The notes: a model not told the origin generated them from the letters alone. A stretch of 64,000 bases of DNA from JBBIMP01 sp037444305 (GCA_037444305.1 JBBIMP010000020.1:1-64000); one strand, 5' to 3'; positions 1 through 12,451 are shown, counted from the first letter of the stretch. Numbers and translations are program-made.

Positions 1-1
1 T

Positions 2-86
2 GCGAAAGTGGCGGAATTGGCAGACGCGCTGGACTTAGGATCCAGTCCCGCAAGGGGTGGGGGTTCAACTCCCCCCTTTCGCACCA
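2..86 (+). tRNA. tRNA-Leu (anticodon UAG)
   Basis: The sequence folds as a cloverleaf. A 7-bp acceptor stem (GCGAAAG paired with CTTTCGC) closes the molecule and the 3' CCA is encoded. The anticodon stem CTGGA/TCCAG encloses loop CTTAGGA, giving anticodon TAG, which reads CUA/CUN leucine codons. A long variable arm (around CCCGCAAGGGG) makes it a class II tRNA, as expected for leucine. The T arm is GGGGG-TTCAACT-CCCCC. It lies about 100 bp upstream of tig on the same strand. Confidence 0.97.
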
Positions 87-183
87 TTTGATCCCCGGCG
101 TGAGCCCCTACCGGCAGGCCAGGCAGGTCTGAAAGCCGCTGGGGTTCCCGCCGGCGGATATTCCCGGAAAGTGACGGAAGGAT

Positions 184-1458
184 TTGAAAGCCGAGATCGT
201 TGAAAAGAACAGCTGCAAGAGAAACCTGGTGGTGGAAGTGCCTGCCGAGCAGGTGGAAGCAGAGATCAACAGGCTGGCGCGCAAGTACATGACCAACGTG
301 AAAGTGCCGGGATTCAGGCCCGGCAAGGTCCCGATGAACATAGTCCGGCAGCGGTATGGTTCGGATCTCAGGGCCGATGCCACCCAGAGCCTGGTGTCGG
401 AGCACTGGCAACGGGCGCTGTCCGAGTACGACATCAAACCCCTGGCAGAGCCTGTGGTCGAGGATATCAAGAGCGAGCCCGGCGAACCCCTGCGCTTCAT
501 CCTGGCGTACGAGATCATGCCCGCGCTGGAGGTCGAAAACTACAAGGGGATCGCCGCCCGGCTGGAGGCGGATCCGGTCGAAGAGGCCGAGGTCGAGAAG
601 GCGCTCGAAGCGCTGCGGGAACGCCAGGCGCAGTACGTGCCCATAGACGGGGGGACTGTCGCCGACGGTCACCTGGTTGCGGTGACGCTGGAAGGCGAAA
701 TCGAGGGCGGGGGCAAACCCATACACGAGGAGGACGTCAACCTCGTCATAGGGGATCCCCGGACTCACGAGGCTTTTACGGAAAACCTGCGCGGAGCGAA
801 CGCCGGGGAGAGCCGGGCCTTCGACGTGGCTTTCCCCGCCGAATTCCACAACCAGCGGCTCGCGGGCAAGACGGTCCATTACAATGTGAAAATAAAGGAG
901 ATCAAGGAAAAACAACTCCCTGCTCTCAACGATGAATTCGCCTCCGAATTCGGCGCCGGCAGCTTCGAGGAGTTCAAGCACAAGTTGAGGGACGATTTGG
1001 TAACGAAGGCCCGCAAGACTGCCGAAGAGAAGGCGAAGGAATCGGTGCTGGATCAGGTGGTTCAGGCCCATCGGTTTGACGCGCCGGAATGCCTCGTGCA
1101 AAATGAACTGGAGAGCCGCGCGCGCCGAATAGTTGGCAGCCTGGCCCGGTCGGGGGTGGACGTCAGCAAGACGTCGCTCGACTGGAGGAAGATTTTCGAC
1201 CAGGAAAGGCCCCGCGCCGAGCAGGCGGTCCGGCGACAGATAGTTCTGGACGCAATCGCGCGGAAGGAGAATCTCGAGGTGTCTGAAGAAGACCTCTCCC
1301 GAGAATTCGAAGCGCTCTCACATACGCACCGCCAGTCGGCTGCCGCCCTAAGGGCCCAGTTCGAAAAGGAAAACCGGATGGAGGGTTTAAGGGCGTATCT
1401 CCTTCAAAACAAGGCACTTGACTTCATTTATCTCAATGCTACCATTAGCGGGGGGTAA
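184..1458 (+). CDS. tig: Trigger factor (ribosome-associated chaperone)
   Basis: This is a cytosolic chaperone that docks at the ribosome exit tunnel and shields nascent chains. The 424-aa length matches the family. The N-terminal ribosome-binding domain carries the signature GFRPGKVP at residues 43-50. A PPIase-like middle domain follows at roughly residues 150-245 and a helical C-terminal chaperone arm after that. The chosen start is TTG at 184: no ATG gives the conserved N-terminus, and a GGAAGG purine run lies just upstream, although its spacing of about 2 nt is unusually short. The gene begins the tig-clpP-clpX-lon block, and clpP starts only 6 nt after its stop, so co-transcription is likely. 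Confidence 0.97.
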   Translation: MKAEIVEKNSCKRNLVVEVPAEQVEAEINRLARKYMTNVKVPGFRPGKVPMNIVRQRYGSDLRADATQSLVSEHWQRALSEYDIKPLAEPVVEDIKSEPGEPLRFILAYEIMPALEVENYKGIAARLEADPVEEAEVEKALEALRERQAQYVPIDGGTVADGHLVAVTLEGEIEGGGKPIHEEDVNLVIGDPRTHEAFTENLRGANAGESRAFDVAFPAEFHNQRLAGKTVHYNVKIKEIKEKQLPALNDEFASEFGAGSFEEFKHKLRDDLVTKARKTAEEKAKESVLDQVVQAHRFDAPECLVQNELESRARRIVGSLARSGVDVSKTSLDWRKIFDQERPRAEQAVRRQIVLDAIARKENLEVSEEDLSREFEALSHTHRQSAAALRAQFEKENRMEGLRAYLLQNKALDFIYLNATISGG

Positions 1459-1464
1459 GCAACC

Positions 1465-2052
1465 GTGGCACTGATTCCGATGGTGGTAGAACAGACCAAT
1501 CGCGGCGAGCGGGCGTACGACATCTACTCCCGCCTGCTGAAGGACAACATCATATTTTTGGGCACGCCGATCGACGACAACGTCGCCAACCTCGTGACGG
1601 CGCAGCTGCTCTTCCTCGAAGCGGAGGATCCCGAGAAGGACATCTCCCTGTACATCAATTCACCCGGGGGATCCATTTCGGCGGGCATGGCCATTTACGA
1701 CACCATGCAGTTCATTCGGCCCGACGTGACCACCATCTGCGTGGGCCAGGCCGCCAGCATGGGTGCGCTGCTCCTCGCCGCGGGCGCCCCATCGAAGAGG
1801 TTCGCGCTCCCCAACTCGAGGATTCTGATCCACCAGCCCTCGATGAGCGGCCTATCCGGGCAGGCCACCGACATCGACATCCACGCCCGGGAGATCCTGC
1901 GGCTCCGGGAGGCGATGAACAAAATCCTCTCGAAGCACACCGGTAATAGTGTGGAGAAAATCCAGAGCGACGTCGAGCGCGATTTCATTATGAACGCGGA
2001 CCAGGCCCTCGAGTACGGGATCATCGACAGGGTGATCTCGAAGAAGGAATAG
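1465..2052 (+). CDS. clpP: ATP-dependent Clp protease proteolytic subunit
   Basis: ClpP is the serine-peptidase barrel of the ClpXP complex. The protein is 195 aa, the usual length, and starts [20 protein letters not shown], matching mature ClpP with almost no propeptide. The catalytic triad is visible: Ser98 in GQAASMGA, His123 in ILIHQPS and Asp173 in VERDF. The INSPGGSI oxyanion-loop motif is at residues 64-71. The start is GTG at 1465, 6 nt after tig and 27 nt before clpX, so the three are probably one transcript. Its partner ATPase is encoded next door. Confidence 0.98.
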   Translation: MALIPMVVEQTNRGERAYDIYSRLLKDNIIFLGTPIDDNVANLVTAQLLFLEAEDPEKDISLYINSPGGSISAGMAIYDTMQFIRPDVTTICVGQAASMGALLLAAGAPSKRFALPNSRILIHQPSMSGLSGQATDIDIHAREILRLREAMNKILSKHTGNSVEKIQSDVERDFIMNADQALEYGIIDRVISKKE

Positions 2053-2079
2053 GACGGCCTCACATCCCGGAGGAGAGCG

Positions 2080-3318
2080 TTGAGAAAAGACGATGAACGC
2101 GACGATATCCTGCGGTGCTCGTTCTGCTCCAAGAGCCAGAACGATGTCAAAAAGCTGATCGCAGGTCCAACGGTCTACATCTGCGACGAGTGCGTGGATG
2201 TGTGCAACGAGATCATCGCGGATGATGTCGTGCCCTCTCCCATCGGCGAAAAGCTGCCCAAGCCGATGGAGATTAAAGATTTCCTGGACATGTACGTCAT
2301 CAGCCAGGACATCACGAAAAAGAAGTTGTCGGTCGCAGTCTACAACCACTACAAACGGTTGGAGATCTCCAAAAAGCGGGGCGACCTGGAGCTGCAGAAG
2401 AGCAACGTCCTTTTGATTGGACCCACAGGAACGGGCAAAACCCTTCTGGCACAGACACTTGCCAAGATGCTCTCGGTTCCCTTCGCCATTGTCGACGCGA
2501 CTACGTTGACCGAGGCCGGGTATGTGGGCGAGGACGTCGAGAACATCATCCTGAAACTGCTGCAGAACGCCGGCGGCGACAAGGACAAGTGCCAGCAGGG
2601 GATCGTCTACATCGACGAAATCGACAAGATCGCGCGCAAGGACGAGAATCCCTCGATCACCCGGGACGTGTCGGGCGAAGGCGTCCAGCAGGCCCTGCTC
2701 AAGATCCTGGAAGGCACGGTCGCGAACGTGCCGCCCCAGGGGGGGAGGAAGCATCCCCACCAGGAGTTCATCCAGATCGACACAACCAACATCCTGTTCA
2801 TCTGCGGCGGCGCCTTCGTGGGTCTGGAAAAGATCATCGAGCGGCGCGTGGGCAAAAAGAGCGTCGGTTTTCTCAGCAGCAAGGACACGGGCCCCGGCAA
2901 GGAAGCGCTGCCGGCAAACATCTTCGAGCTGGCGCAGCCCAGGGACCTGATCAAGTTCGGGCTGATTCCGGAGTTCGTGGGCCGGCTGCCGGTCGTCGGC
3001 GCGCTGGCCGACCTGGATCATTCGGCGCTGGTGGAGATCCTCACCAGGCCCAAGAACGCGCTGGTGCGGCAGTACCAGAAACTCTTCGAATTCGAAAACG
3101 CGAAGCTCAAGTTCACCGACGATGCCGTCGGCGCGGTGGCGACAATGGCCCTGGAGCGCAAAATGGGCGCGCGCGGGCTGCGGATCATTCTCGAAGAGCT
3201 GATGCTCGAGGTCATGTACCAGCTCCCTTCGCAAAAGAAGCTCAAGGAATTCGTAGTGACGCGCGAAATGGTGGAAAACAAGAACATTGCATTCGCGCTC
3301 CTGGAAAAGGCGGGTTAA
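2080..3318 (+). CDS. clpX: ATP-dependent Clp protease ATP-binding subunit ClpX
   Basis: ClpX is an AAA+ unfoldase that feeds substrates to ClpP. The protein is 412 aa. The N-terminal C4 zinc-binding domain has Cys13, Cys16, Cys35 and Cys38 (RCSFC...ICDEC). Walker A GPTGTGKT is at residues 114-121 and Walker B is VYIDEID. The C-terminal part contains [11 protein letters not shown] and the GARGLR sensor-2 motif typical of ClpX. The start is TTG at 2080, preceded by a good GGAGGAG site at 2069-2075. The nearby ATG at 2093 is out of frame. The gap to lon is only 9 nt. Confidence 0.98.
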   Translation: MRKDDERDDILRCSFCSKSQNDVKKLIAGPTVYICDECVDVCNEIIADDVVPSPIGEKLPKPMEIKDFLDMYVISQDITKKKLSVAVYNHYKRLEISKKRGDLELQKSNVLLIGPTGTGKTLLAQTLAKMLSVPFAIVDATTLTEAGYVGEDVENIILKLLQNAGGDKDKCQQGIVYIDEIDKIARKDENPSITRDVSGEGVQQALLKILEGTVANVPPQGGRKHPHQEFIQIDTTNILFICGGAFVGLEKIIERRVGKKSVGFLSSKDTGPGKEALPANIFELAQPRDLIKFGLIPEFVGRLPVVGALADLDHSALVEILTRPKNALVRQYQKLFEFENAKLKFTDDAVGAVATMALERKMGARGLRIILEELMLEVMYQLPSQKKLKEFVVTREMVENKNIAFALLEKAG

Positions 3319-3327
3319 TATTCAAGC

Positions 3328-5727
<2,400 letters not shown>

Positions 5728-5731
5728 CGCC

Positions 5732-5762
5732 CCGGATCCCGCGGGGACCGTCGCGGGTCCGG
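5732..5762 (+). terminator. GC-rich imperfect hairpin after lon
   Basis: An imperfect inverted repeat (CCGGATCCCGCG ... CGCGGGTCCGG) lies 5 nt after the lon stop codon and before engB. It has no T tract, so it is at best a weak terminator or an RNA-stabilising hairpin between the lon and engB segments. Confidence 0.35.
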
Positions 5763-5861
5763 TTGACGCACCGTGAGGAGCCCGGCTATCGATCACACTC
5801 CCGTCGAGACAGGCCACGGATTTTCCGGCTCGGACAAACTGAGAGGATCTGGCAGGACCAA

Positions 5862-6470
5862 GTGAAACAGACCCATGCCGAACTGGTGGCCGGCGCCGGC
5901 TCGCCCCGGGATTTCCCCCGGCCGGATTTGCCCGAAATCGTGCTGGCGGGCCGGTCCAACGTGGGCAAGTCCAGCCTGATCAACAGACTCGCAGGCAGAA
6001 AGAACCTGGCCCGGACCAGTTCCACGCCGGGCAAGACAAGGACGATAAACTTTTACCGGCTGTCGCCGTCCTTCCTCCTGGTGGATCTACCCGGATTCGG
6101 GTACGCCAAGGCGGCCAAGAGCGAAAGCCGGCAGTGGAAGAATCTAGTTGAGCAGTACTTTCGGGAACGTTCGGTCATTGCGCTCGTAATCCACCTGGTG
6201 GACGCGCGCCACGCGCCCACTCCGCTGGATGTCGAATTGCAGGACTGGCTGGATCACCTGGAGATCTCGCGCATGATCGTGGCAACCAAGGCGGATAAGC
6301 TCTCGGGCAACGCCCGGTCTGCCCGGATGCGCGAGCTCTCGAGCGCCTTTGCAGGCATGCCGGTCGTTTTTTGCTCTGCGGTAACCGGCATGGGCTGCAA
6401 GGAGATATGGAACCGTGCAATGAATGCTGCCGGGAACCGCCATCGGCTGATCGTTGCCCCGAAGGTTTAA
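5862..6470 (+). CDS. engB: Ribosome biogenesis GTP-binding protein EngB/YihA/YsxC
   Basis: EngB is a TRAFAC-class GTPase needed for large ribosomal subunit assembly. The G1 motif is GRSNVGKSS, the switch-II/G3 region is [12 protein letters not shown] and G4 is ATKADK. The reading frame extends upstream to a TTG at 5763. The GTG at 5862 is preferred because it has an AGGA site 4 nt upstream and gives 202 aa, close to the usual length, whereas the extra upstream residues do not look like EngB. It sits between lon and rho on the same strand. Confidence 0.93.
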   Translation: MKQTHAELVAGAGSPRDFPRPDLPEIVLAGRSNVGKSSLINRLAGRKNLARTSSTPGKTRTINFYRLSPSFLLVDLPGFGYAKAAKSESRQWKNLVEQYFRERSVIALVIHLVDARHAPTPLDVELQDWLDHLEISRMIVATKADKLSGNARSARMRELSSAFAGMPVVFCSAVTGMGCKEIWNRAMNAAGNRHRLIVAPKV

Positions 6471-6507
6471 CCGTAACCTACCGCATCGCTCCCCGCTGGA
6501 GGGCAGT

Positions 6508-7809
6508 ATGTCTGAAACGACGCAACGTCGCAAAGAAAACGGCCGCGAGAACGGCCATTTGAACATTCTTGAACTGAAGGAGATGAACATCTCGGCGCTG
6601 ACCCAGGTCGCCAAGGAGCTCAGCGTCCCCGGATTCACCGGAATGCGCAAGCAGGAGCTGATCTTTCAGATCCTGAAGGCGCAGACCGAGCAGAGCGGCC
6701 TGATCTTTTCCGAAGGGGTCCTCGAGTGCCTCCCGGAAGGCTTCGGATTCCTCCGGGCGCCCGACTACAACTACCTGCCGGGCCCGGACGACATCTATGT
6801 CTCGCCGTCGCAGATCCGCAAGTTCGACCTGCGGACCGGCGACACCGTCTCCGGGCAGATCCGGCCGCCCAAGGAGGGGGAGCGGTACTTCGCCCTGATC
6901 AAGGTGGAGGCCGTCAACTTCGAACACCCAGACGTGGCCAAGGACAAGTTGTTCTTCGACAACCTGACGCCGCTCTATCCCAACGAAACCCTCAAGCTCG
7001 AAACCGCCCCGGAAAATCTCTCCGGCCGGGTCATGGACATGCTGGCCCCCATCGGCAAGGGGCAGCGCGGTCTGATCGTCTCGCCGCCGAGAACCGGCAA
7101 GACGATGCTCCTGCAGTCGATCGCCAACTCCATCTCGACCAACCACCCCGAGGTGGTGCTCATCGTCCTGCTGATCGACGAACGTCCCGAGGAGGTCACG
7201 GACATGCAGCGCTCGGTCAAGGGCGAGGTCATCAGCTCGACTTTCGATGAGCCGGCGGCACGACACGTCCAGGTGGCCGAGATGGTGCTCGAGAAGGCCA
7301 AGCGCTTCGTGGAGCACAAGCGCGACGTGGTGATCCTGCTCGACAGCATCACGCGCCTGGCGCGGGCCTACAACACCATCGTGCCGCCCAGCGGCAAGGT
7401 CCTCTCGGGCGGCGTGGACAGCAACGCTCTGCAGCGCCCGAAGCGCTTCTTCGGCGCCGCGCGCAACATCGAGGAGGGCGGCAGCCTGACCATCATCGCC
7501 ACCGCCCTGATCGACACGGGGAGCCGGATGGACGATGTCATCTTCGAGGAGTTCAAGGGAACCGGCAATATGGAGCTGCACCTGGACCGCAAGCTCGTCG
7601 ACCGCCGCGTGTTCCCCGCCATCGACATCAACAAGTCCGGGACGCGCAAGGAGGAGCTCCTGCTTCCCCAGGCGGACCTGAACCGCATCTGGATCCTGCG
7701 CAAGGTGCTCAATCCGCTGTCCGTCACCGAGAGCATGGAACTGCTGCTGGAAAAGCTCTCGAAGACCAAGAAAAACGCGGACTTCCTCGCCTCCCTCTCC
7801 GGCGGCTAG
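6508..7809 (+). CDS. rho: Transcription termination factor Rho
   Basis: Rho is a hexameric RNA-dependent ATPase/helicase that terminates transcription. The 434-aa product starts [12 protein letters not shown], a short basic extension, followed by the Rho N domain ([20 protein letters not shown]). The cold-shock-like RNA-binding domain carries [21 protein letters not shown]. The ATPase domain has the P-loop [11 protein letters not shown] near residues 192-202 and later [11 protein letters not shown]. The ATG at 6508 has a GGAGGG site 4 nt upstream. Upstream in-frame codons overlapping engB were rejected because they lack such a site. A strong hairpin follows the stop. Confidence 0.98.
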   Translation: MSETTQRRKENGRENGHLNILELKEMNISALTQVAKELSVPGFTGMRKQELIFQILKAQTEQSGLIFSEGVLECLPEGFGFLRAPDYNYLPGPDDIYVSPSQIRKFDLRTGDTVSGQIRPPKEGERYFALIKVEAVNFEHPDVAKDKLFFDNLTPLYPNETLKLETAPENLSGRVMDMLAPIGKGQRGLIVSPPRTGKTMLLQSIANSISTNHPEVVLIVLLIDERPEEVTDMQRSVKGEVISSTFDEPAARHVQVAEMVLEKAKRFVEHKRDVVILLDSITRLARAYNTIVPPSGKVLSGGVDSNALQRPKRFFGAARNIEEGGSLTIIATALIDTGSRMDDVIFEEFKGTGNMELHLDRKLVDRRVFPAIDINKSGTRKEELLLPQADLNRIWILRKVLNPLSVTESMELLLEKLSKTKKNADFLASLSGG

Positions 7810-7828
7810 ACGCGCCGGCGCGGAAACA

Positions 7829-7862
7829 GGCGGGCGCCGGTCCCCTTGCGCCGGTGCCCGCC
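7829..7862 (+). terminator. GC-rich hairpin downstream of rho
   Basis: GGCGGGCGCCGG (7829-7840) and CCGGTGCCCGCC (7851-7862) form a 12-bp stem with one G-U wobble and a 10-nt loop. It begins 19 nt after the rho stop. No long U tract follows, so it may end or stabilise the transcript without being a canonical intrinsic terminator. Confidence 0.55.
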
Positions 7863-7915
7863 GCCCCGGCTCAGACTGCCGGGAATTCACGGACCATCAC
7901 TGGAGGACACCCTCG

Positions 7916-8800
7916 ATGCGCAATCCAGAGTTCCCACTCCCCGGCGCAACATGGACACGGAGAAGCCTCCTCAAAACGGCGGCGCTGGGCGCCTGCGCCT
8001 GGACGCTGCCATCGCCCAAGGCAGCAGCGCGGGCGGCCAATATCCCCATTGCCCTTCAACTCTATTCCGTGCGCACCGACTGCCGGGCAGATTTTGATGC
8101 GGCGCTCGCGCGCATCGCTCAAATGGGTTTCCAGGGAGTGGAGTTCGCCGGCTACTACAATTACGAAAGCCGGCCCGTGGATCTGAGGAAGCGGCTCGAT
8201 GATTTGGACCTGCGGGCCGCCGGCACGCACATTCCCACCGCCAGAATCCGGGAGGATGCCCTGCCGGCAACGATCGAGTTCCACCAGGCCATCGGCTGCA
8301 AGTACCTGATCGTGCCGAGCGACAAGGACTTCTTCCACCCCGAAAACAGCAGGGCGCTGGCGGAAACGTTCAACAAGGCCGCCGCCGTGCTCACGCCGCT
8401 GGGGATGGCCTGCGGCTACCACAACCACACAAACGAGTTCCGGAAGGACGGTGACAGGACCTACTGGGACCTGTTCGCCGAACGCACGGTCAAAGAGGTG
8501 GTCCTGCAGCAGGACTGCGGCTGGTCGGCCGCCGCAGGCCTGGATCCCGCGGCGCTGATTCGGAAGCACGCGGGTCGCTCCAGGACCGTTCATTTCAAGG
8601 CAACGGTCGTGCAGAACGAAGCCGGAAAGAAGGCCATCCTGGGCCAGGACTCGGTCGACTGGGCGGCGGTAATACGGGCGTGCGTCGAGGCGGGAGGCAC
8701 GGAGTGGATCGTCCTGGAGCAGGAACAGTACCCGGACGGGCTGTCCCCGATGGAGTGCACGCAGCTGTCGCTGTCCGGTTTGAAGCGGTTACTCGGATAA
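7916..8800 (+). CDS. Secreted sugar phosphate isomerase/epimerase (xylose isomerase-like TIM barrel)
   Basis: The 294-aa protein has a twin-arginine-like N-terminus (WTRRSLLKTAALGACAW) followed by Ala-rich processing sequence, so export is likely. The mature part matches the AP-endonuclease-2/xylose isomerase-like TIM-barrel family: IALQLYSVRTD at the first strand, GVEFAGYYNY, CGYHNHTNEF and a late WIVLEQEQY. These conserved acidic and histidine residues normally bind a divalent metal. A GGAGG site lies just upstream of the ATG. It is convergent with a Gfo/Idh/MocA oxidoreductase 14 nt away, a frequent partner in catabolic clusters for unusual sugars. The substrate cannot be told from sequence. 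Confidence 0.85.
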   Translation: MRNPEFPLPGATWTRRSLLKTAALGACAWTLPSPKAAARAANIPIALQLYSVRTDCRADFDAALARIAQMGFQGVEFAGYYNYESRPVDLRKRLDDLDLRAAGTHIPTARIREDALPATIEFHQAIGCKYLIVPSDKDFFHPENSRALAETFNKAAAVLTPLGMACGYHNHTNEFRKDGDRTYWDLFAERTVKEVVLQQDCGWSAAAGLDPAALIRKHAGRSRTVHFKATVVQNEAGKKAILGQDSVDWAAVIRACVEAGGTEWIVLEQEQYPDGLSPMECTQLSLSGLKRLLG

Positions 8801-8814
8801 TAGCGCCCGGTCAG

Positions 8815-10062
8815 TCAGTAAAGCAGGTCTGCTCCCCGGCCCTGCTGGACCAGGGGCACATAGGTCTCCAGCTCCTTCACGGTCGCCGGGTCGGCAAGGT
8901 CGATCACGCGCTTCTTCTCGGCGGACATGTAGGCTGCCATCACCAGCCGCACGACCTCCAAGCCGTACTCCCAGGACAGGTAGCCGTCCCGGCCGGCGCA
9001 GAATGACTCCAGGGCGTCGGCGTTTTCGTCGGTGTAGCCATACAGGTCGGCCTCGTTGTACTGGACCGCCAGCAGTCCGCGAGAGGCCGTGGCCTTTTCG
9101 AGCGCGGTCTCCGCATCCTTGATCGCTTCGGCCGCAGCGTCTCCAATGAACACGTTCAGCGGCGACACGAGCGTGTTGACCTCGAACGCGTATCCGGGCC
9201 CCATGCCGTCCATGAACAGCCGCAATCCCTGCTTCTCGAACATCCAGGAGTCGGTGAACTGCGCCTTGACCTTCTGGCCGGTTTCCGGATTCTGAAAGGT
9301 GATCATGCCGGTGGTGAAATCTTCCGCCGGGATTTTTGCGTAGTCCACACCCCTGTCGTTCAGCAGTTTCTCCCGCCAGAAGGGTTGCCCCCATTTCAGC
9401 AGGGCGATTTCCGCATTGACGCTTAGGGGCCGGAGGAAGTCGACCGGCTTCCCCTTGGGCGTGAGCGCATACCAGCCGACGGCGATGCTGTGGCAGCCCA
9501 TGTCGCTCAGAACGCCGCCGCCCTGCAGGGTCGGATCCCAGAACCAGGCCTCATGCGGCCCGCCGTGTTCTTCCGCCGAACGGGTCAGGGAGAGCGGGCC
9601 CATGATCTTGGCCACGGGTTCCAGTTGCGTCAGCTGGGCGCGGATCGGCTTCATGAAGATCTGGTTTTCGAAATAGGCGGTCCTGAGGTTGGCGGCGCGT
9701 GCCAGTTCCACGAGGCGGCGCGCCTCGGCGACGTTCCGGCCCAGGGGTTTCTCGCAGATGACCCCCTTCAGCTCGGCCCCGGCCTTCACCGCGGCGGCAA
9801 TCTCCTCCATGATTTCGAGCCGCGCAGGGTTGGGCGCAAATATCGCGATGCAGTCGACGTGGGGGGCCATCTCGGAGATGCTTTCGTAGACGACCGTGTT
9901 CCCCACACCCAGGCGCTTCGCCATGGCGGCCAGCTCGGGTGCGCCCTTGAGCGCCGTCACCCCTGCCAGGTCGATCCCGCGAACCTGCGCCATGGCGGCC
10001 ACCTGGAAGCGGGCAACGAATCCTGCGCCGACGGAGCCGAACTTGAGGGGCCGTGCTGTCAT
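8815..10062 (-). CDS. Gfo/Idh/MocA family oxidoreductase (cytoplasmic type)
   Basis: This 415-aa protein is a predicted NAD(P)-dependent sugar or cyclitol dehydrogenase. The Rossmann motif GSVGAGFVARFQ occurs near the N-terminus, followed by the conserved CEKPLGRNVAEA motif that carries the catalytic Lys of the family. The ATG at 10062 was chosen because GAGGAGG lies 4 nt upstream; an upstream in-frame start at 10113 lacks a site. Unlike the next two family members it has no signal peptide. It reads in the same direction as the twin-arginine oxidoreductase 67 nt upstream, so the two probably share a transcript. Confidence 0.9.
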   Translation of the reverse strand: MTARPLKFGSVGAGFVARFQVAAMAQVRGIDLAGVTALKGAPELAAMAKRLGVGNTVVYESISEMAPHVDCIAIFAPNPARLEIMEEIAAAVKAGAELKGVICEKPLGRNVAEARRLVELARAANLRTAYFENQIFMKPIRAQLTQLEPVAKIMGPLSLTRSAEEHGGPHEAWFWDPTLQGGGVLSDMGCHSIAVGWYALTPKGKPVDFLRPLSVNAEIALLKWGQPFWREKLLNDRGVDYAKIPAEDFTTGMITFQNPETGQKVKAQFTDSWMFEKQGLRLFMDGMGPGYAFEVNTLVSPLNVFIGDAAAEAIKDAETALEKATASRGLLAVQYNEADLYGYTDENADALESFCAGRDGYLSWEYGLEVVRLVMAAYMSAEKKRVIDLADPATVKELETYVPLVQQGRGADLLY

Positions 10063-10129
10063 TTTTCCTCCTCGAGAAATGGGATTGTTGGATCCTGAGC
10101 GTGCATTGCACAAATACCGGCCCTGTCGG

Positions 10130-11542
10130 CTACAGGCTCCAGCCCTCGCGGTACTTCGGCTTCACGAACTCGTTCGCCTCTTCTAGGTTCGTGACCCGCA
10201 TCGCCTCGCCGTTGTATTCGAGCTTCCTGTCCGGGAACAGGATGGCCAGGTTGCCCAGCAGCACCGTCTCCGTAAACGGCCCGGCATAGTCGAAATGCGA
10301 GACAGCCTGGGTCTTGCCCTTGCAGGCATCGATCCAGTTCTGCTCGTGGCTTCCCTGGACCCTGGGCAGGGTCTTCTTGGGCCGCTTGTACCTCTGCATC
10401 TTGGTCTCGGGGATGATCCGCGGGCTTTCGGAGTAGGTCTCGCAGATCAGCTTCCCCTTGTCGCCGACGAACAGCGTCCCGCTCTCGGGCATCTTGCGGT
10501 CCGGTTCCAGCTCCTCGGGGCGCTCGGGCAGCAGCCCTCCGTCATACCAGTGGAGCTTGACCGCCGGATATTTCCTGCTGCGCGACGGGAAGGTGTAGTG
10601 CACGATGGAGGCCATCGGGAAGCTGTCCTTGTACTCCATCCGCCGCCGGGTGACCCCGCCTTCGGGGCGGTCGGTCCGCTGCCTTTCGATCACCTGGTAG
10701 GCGAGGTAGGCGGTAACGCTCGTCGGGTAGCCCAGCTTGAGGGCGGTGTAGGAGGCATCCATGACATGGCATCCCATATCCCCGAGCGCCCCGGCGCCGA
10801 AGTCCATCCACGAGCGCCAGCTGAAGGGGTGATACGCTTTGTGAAAGGGCCGCATCGGCGAGGGTCCGATCCACAGGTCCCAGTCGAGAGTCGCCGGCAC
10901 CTCGGGCGTCTCTTCCGGCCGCGGCATCCCCTGCGGCCAGATGGGCCGGTTGGTCCAGCAGTGCACCTCGCGCACCTTGCCGATGGCGCCGTCGGCGATC
11001 CACTCCTCGATCAGCCGGACGCCCTCGCCCGAGTGCCCCTGATTCCCCATCTGGGTGACGACCTTGTATTTTCGCGCCGCCTCGGTGAGCTGGCGCGCCT
11101 CCCAGATCGTGCGCGTCATCGGCTTTTGCACATAAACATGCTTGCCCAGCTGCATCGCGGGCATGGCGATCACGGCGTGGCTGTGGTCGGGCGTGCCTAC
11201 GATCACTGCATCGATGTCCTTCTGCTGTTCCAGCATCGCGCGATAGTCGCGGTAGGTCTTCGCCCCGGGAAATTTCTTGGCCAGCCGGGCAATCCGGACG
11301 TCATCCACGTCGCACAGGGCGACGATGTTGTCGTTGACGCACTTGTCGGCATTGGCTCCGGCCTGTCCCCCGGATCCGACGGCTGCGATGTTGAGTTTGT
11401 CGCTGGGCGGCGTGTGTCCCTGGCCGCCGAGCACGTGGCGGGGGACGATCATGACGGTGGCCGCCGCGGCCACGCTGCCCACAAAGGTGCGCCTCGAGAT
11501 CCCCTCCTGCGCCTGCGTATCAACAGGTTTTCTGTTTTTCAT
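10130..11542 (-). CDS. Twin-arginine exported Gfo/Idh/MocA family oxidoreductase
   Basis: The product is 470 aa. The N-terminus carries the twin-arginine motif SRRTFVGSVAAAATVMI, so it is probably exported folded with its cofactor bound. The dinucleotide fold follows (LNIAAVGSGGQAG) with the family motif YVQKPMTRTIWEARQL, in which Gln-Lys-Pro replaces the usual Glu-Lys-Pro, as is common in exported members. Later conserved segments include GALGDMGCHVMDASY. The ATG at 11542 has GAGG 7 nt upstream. Neighbouring genes encode a secreted discoidin-like protein and another Gfo/Idh/MocA enzyme, supporting a periplasmic sugar-oxidation role. The substrate is unknown. Confidence 0.9.
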   Translation of the reverse strand: MKNRKPVDTQAQEGISRRTFVGSVAAAATVMIVPRHVLGGQGHTPPSDKLNIAAVGSGGQAGANADKCVNDNIVALCDVDDVRIARLAKKFPGAKTYRDYRAMLEQQKDIDAVIVGTPDHSHAVIAMPAMQLGKHVYVQKPMTRTIWEARQLTEAARKYKVVTQMGNQGHSGEGVRLIEEWIADGAIGKVREVHCWTNRPIWPQGMPRPEETPEVPATLDWDLWIGPSPMRPFHKAYHPFSWRSWMDFGAGALGDMGCHVMDASYTALKLGYPTSVTAYLAYQVIERQRTDRPEGGVTRRRMEYKDSFPMASIVHYTFPSRSRKYPAVKLHWYDGGLLPERPEELEPDRKMPESGTLFVGDKGKLICETYSESPRIIPETKMQRYKRPKKTLPRVQGSHEQNWIDACKGKTQAVSHFDYAGPFTETVLLGNLAILFPDRKLEYNGEAMRVTNLEEANEFVKPKYREGWSL

Positions 11543-11609
11543 GGCGATACCTCGGATGATTTGCGGTGAAATGTTCGGTTCCCGCATCGAGCTTTCGCTG
11601 CTCGGAATT

Positions 11610-12314
11610 TCACTTTGCCGGACGGCCGAAAACCTCCACCTCCACGTAGTGATTCAGGTCGTTGGCGTTGTTTCCCTTGCTGTAAAGGCGCAGATAGCGG
11701 CCGCGCATGCCCTTGGCGTCCACGAGCTTGCCCTCGGATGTCTCCACGTAATTCATGTTCTTCCCGGGTCCCATCTTCGAGGTGTTGTCGTGGTCGTTGT
11801 TGAAGATCTGCTGCGCGTTCTTGAAATCCGCCGTATCGGAGAGGGCCACGACGACGTCCAGATAGACGCGCGGCGTCTTGTGATAGTGCCAGAAAAGGAC
11901 GGCATAGACTTCGTGGCGGGAGCCGAGGTCGATGGTCACGTGCTGGATGCCCGGCCCAAGCTCCACAAAGCTGCCTTCGTCGGCGTCCTTGTCGCCGTCG
12001 GTGACCATTTCGAGCTCGCCGATGATCGGCACCCTGTCGCTGCTGGCGACCTTCTTCCCCCTCGCTACGTTCTTCACGCCGGCGGGCGCCAGGAAGGGAT
12101 CCCGCGGCCGCCCAAGCGGCTTTTCGAGATTGGGCACGTTCAGGTTCTGCGGCGTGCCCTCGAACATCGGCTTGGGCAGTTCGACGGGAATCGGCACCAG
12201 CTTTTCCCCGCTGCGTGCCGGCGTCTGGGCCTGGCGCGCCATGAGCGGAACTGTGAAACCCGTCATCAGGATTGCTGTCAAAAGCTTTAGGCTGAATCCG
12301 ACTGTCATTTTCAT
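11610..12314 (-). CDS. Secreted discoidin/F5-8C-like domain protein
   Basis: The 234-aa protein begins with a hydrophobic signal peptide (VGFSLKLLTAILMTGF). After a Pro-rich linker it has features of a galactose-binding-like beta sandwich: GKKVASSDR, VTDGDKDADEGSFVELG, QHVTIDLGSRHEVYAVLFWHY and GRYLRLYS near the C-terminus. Such domains bind carbohydrates or surfaces. The ATG at 12314 precedes the signal peptide; the site (GTGAGG) is about 11 nt upstream and weak. It sits upstream of two oxidoreductases on the same strand and may be a carbohydrate-binding companion. No catalytic residues are recognised. Confidence 0.75.
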   Translation of the reverse strand: MKMTVGFSLKLLTAILMTGFTVPLMARQAQTPARSGEKLVPIPVELPKPMFEGTPQNLNVPNLEKPLGRPRDPFLAPAGVKNVARGKKVASSDRVPIIGELEMVTDGDKDADEGSFVELGPGIQHVTIDLGSRHEVYAVLFWHYHKTPRVYLDVVVALSDTADFKNAQQIFNNDHDNTSKMGPGKNMNYVETSEGKLVDAKGMRGRYLRLYSKGNNANDLNHYVEVEVFGRPAK

Positions 12315-12451
12315 GCCCGTTATTATCCTCACTTTCGCCCGATACAAAACAAAAATTTGCGCTCCCGGCAATCCCTCCCTTTGATACGCATGCATCTCGG
12401 ACCGGGTTATGACCGGAGCCGCCTGTGGAGCCCCCACCGGTGTCGGCCGGA

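Noticed and set aside
1852..3234. Long open frame on the minus strand opposite clpP/clpX
   Set aside because: The translation is His/Arg/Asp/Leu-rich low-complexity typical of the antisense strand of high-GC genes, and it overlaps two certain genes. The same applies to the long antisense frames at 4558-5511, 6478-7890 and 55768-57615.
5763..5861. Longer EngB start at the TTG at 5763
   Set aside because: The extra 33 residues do not resemble EngB and have no site upstream, whereas GTG at 5862 has AGGA 4 nt before it.
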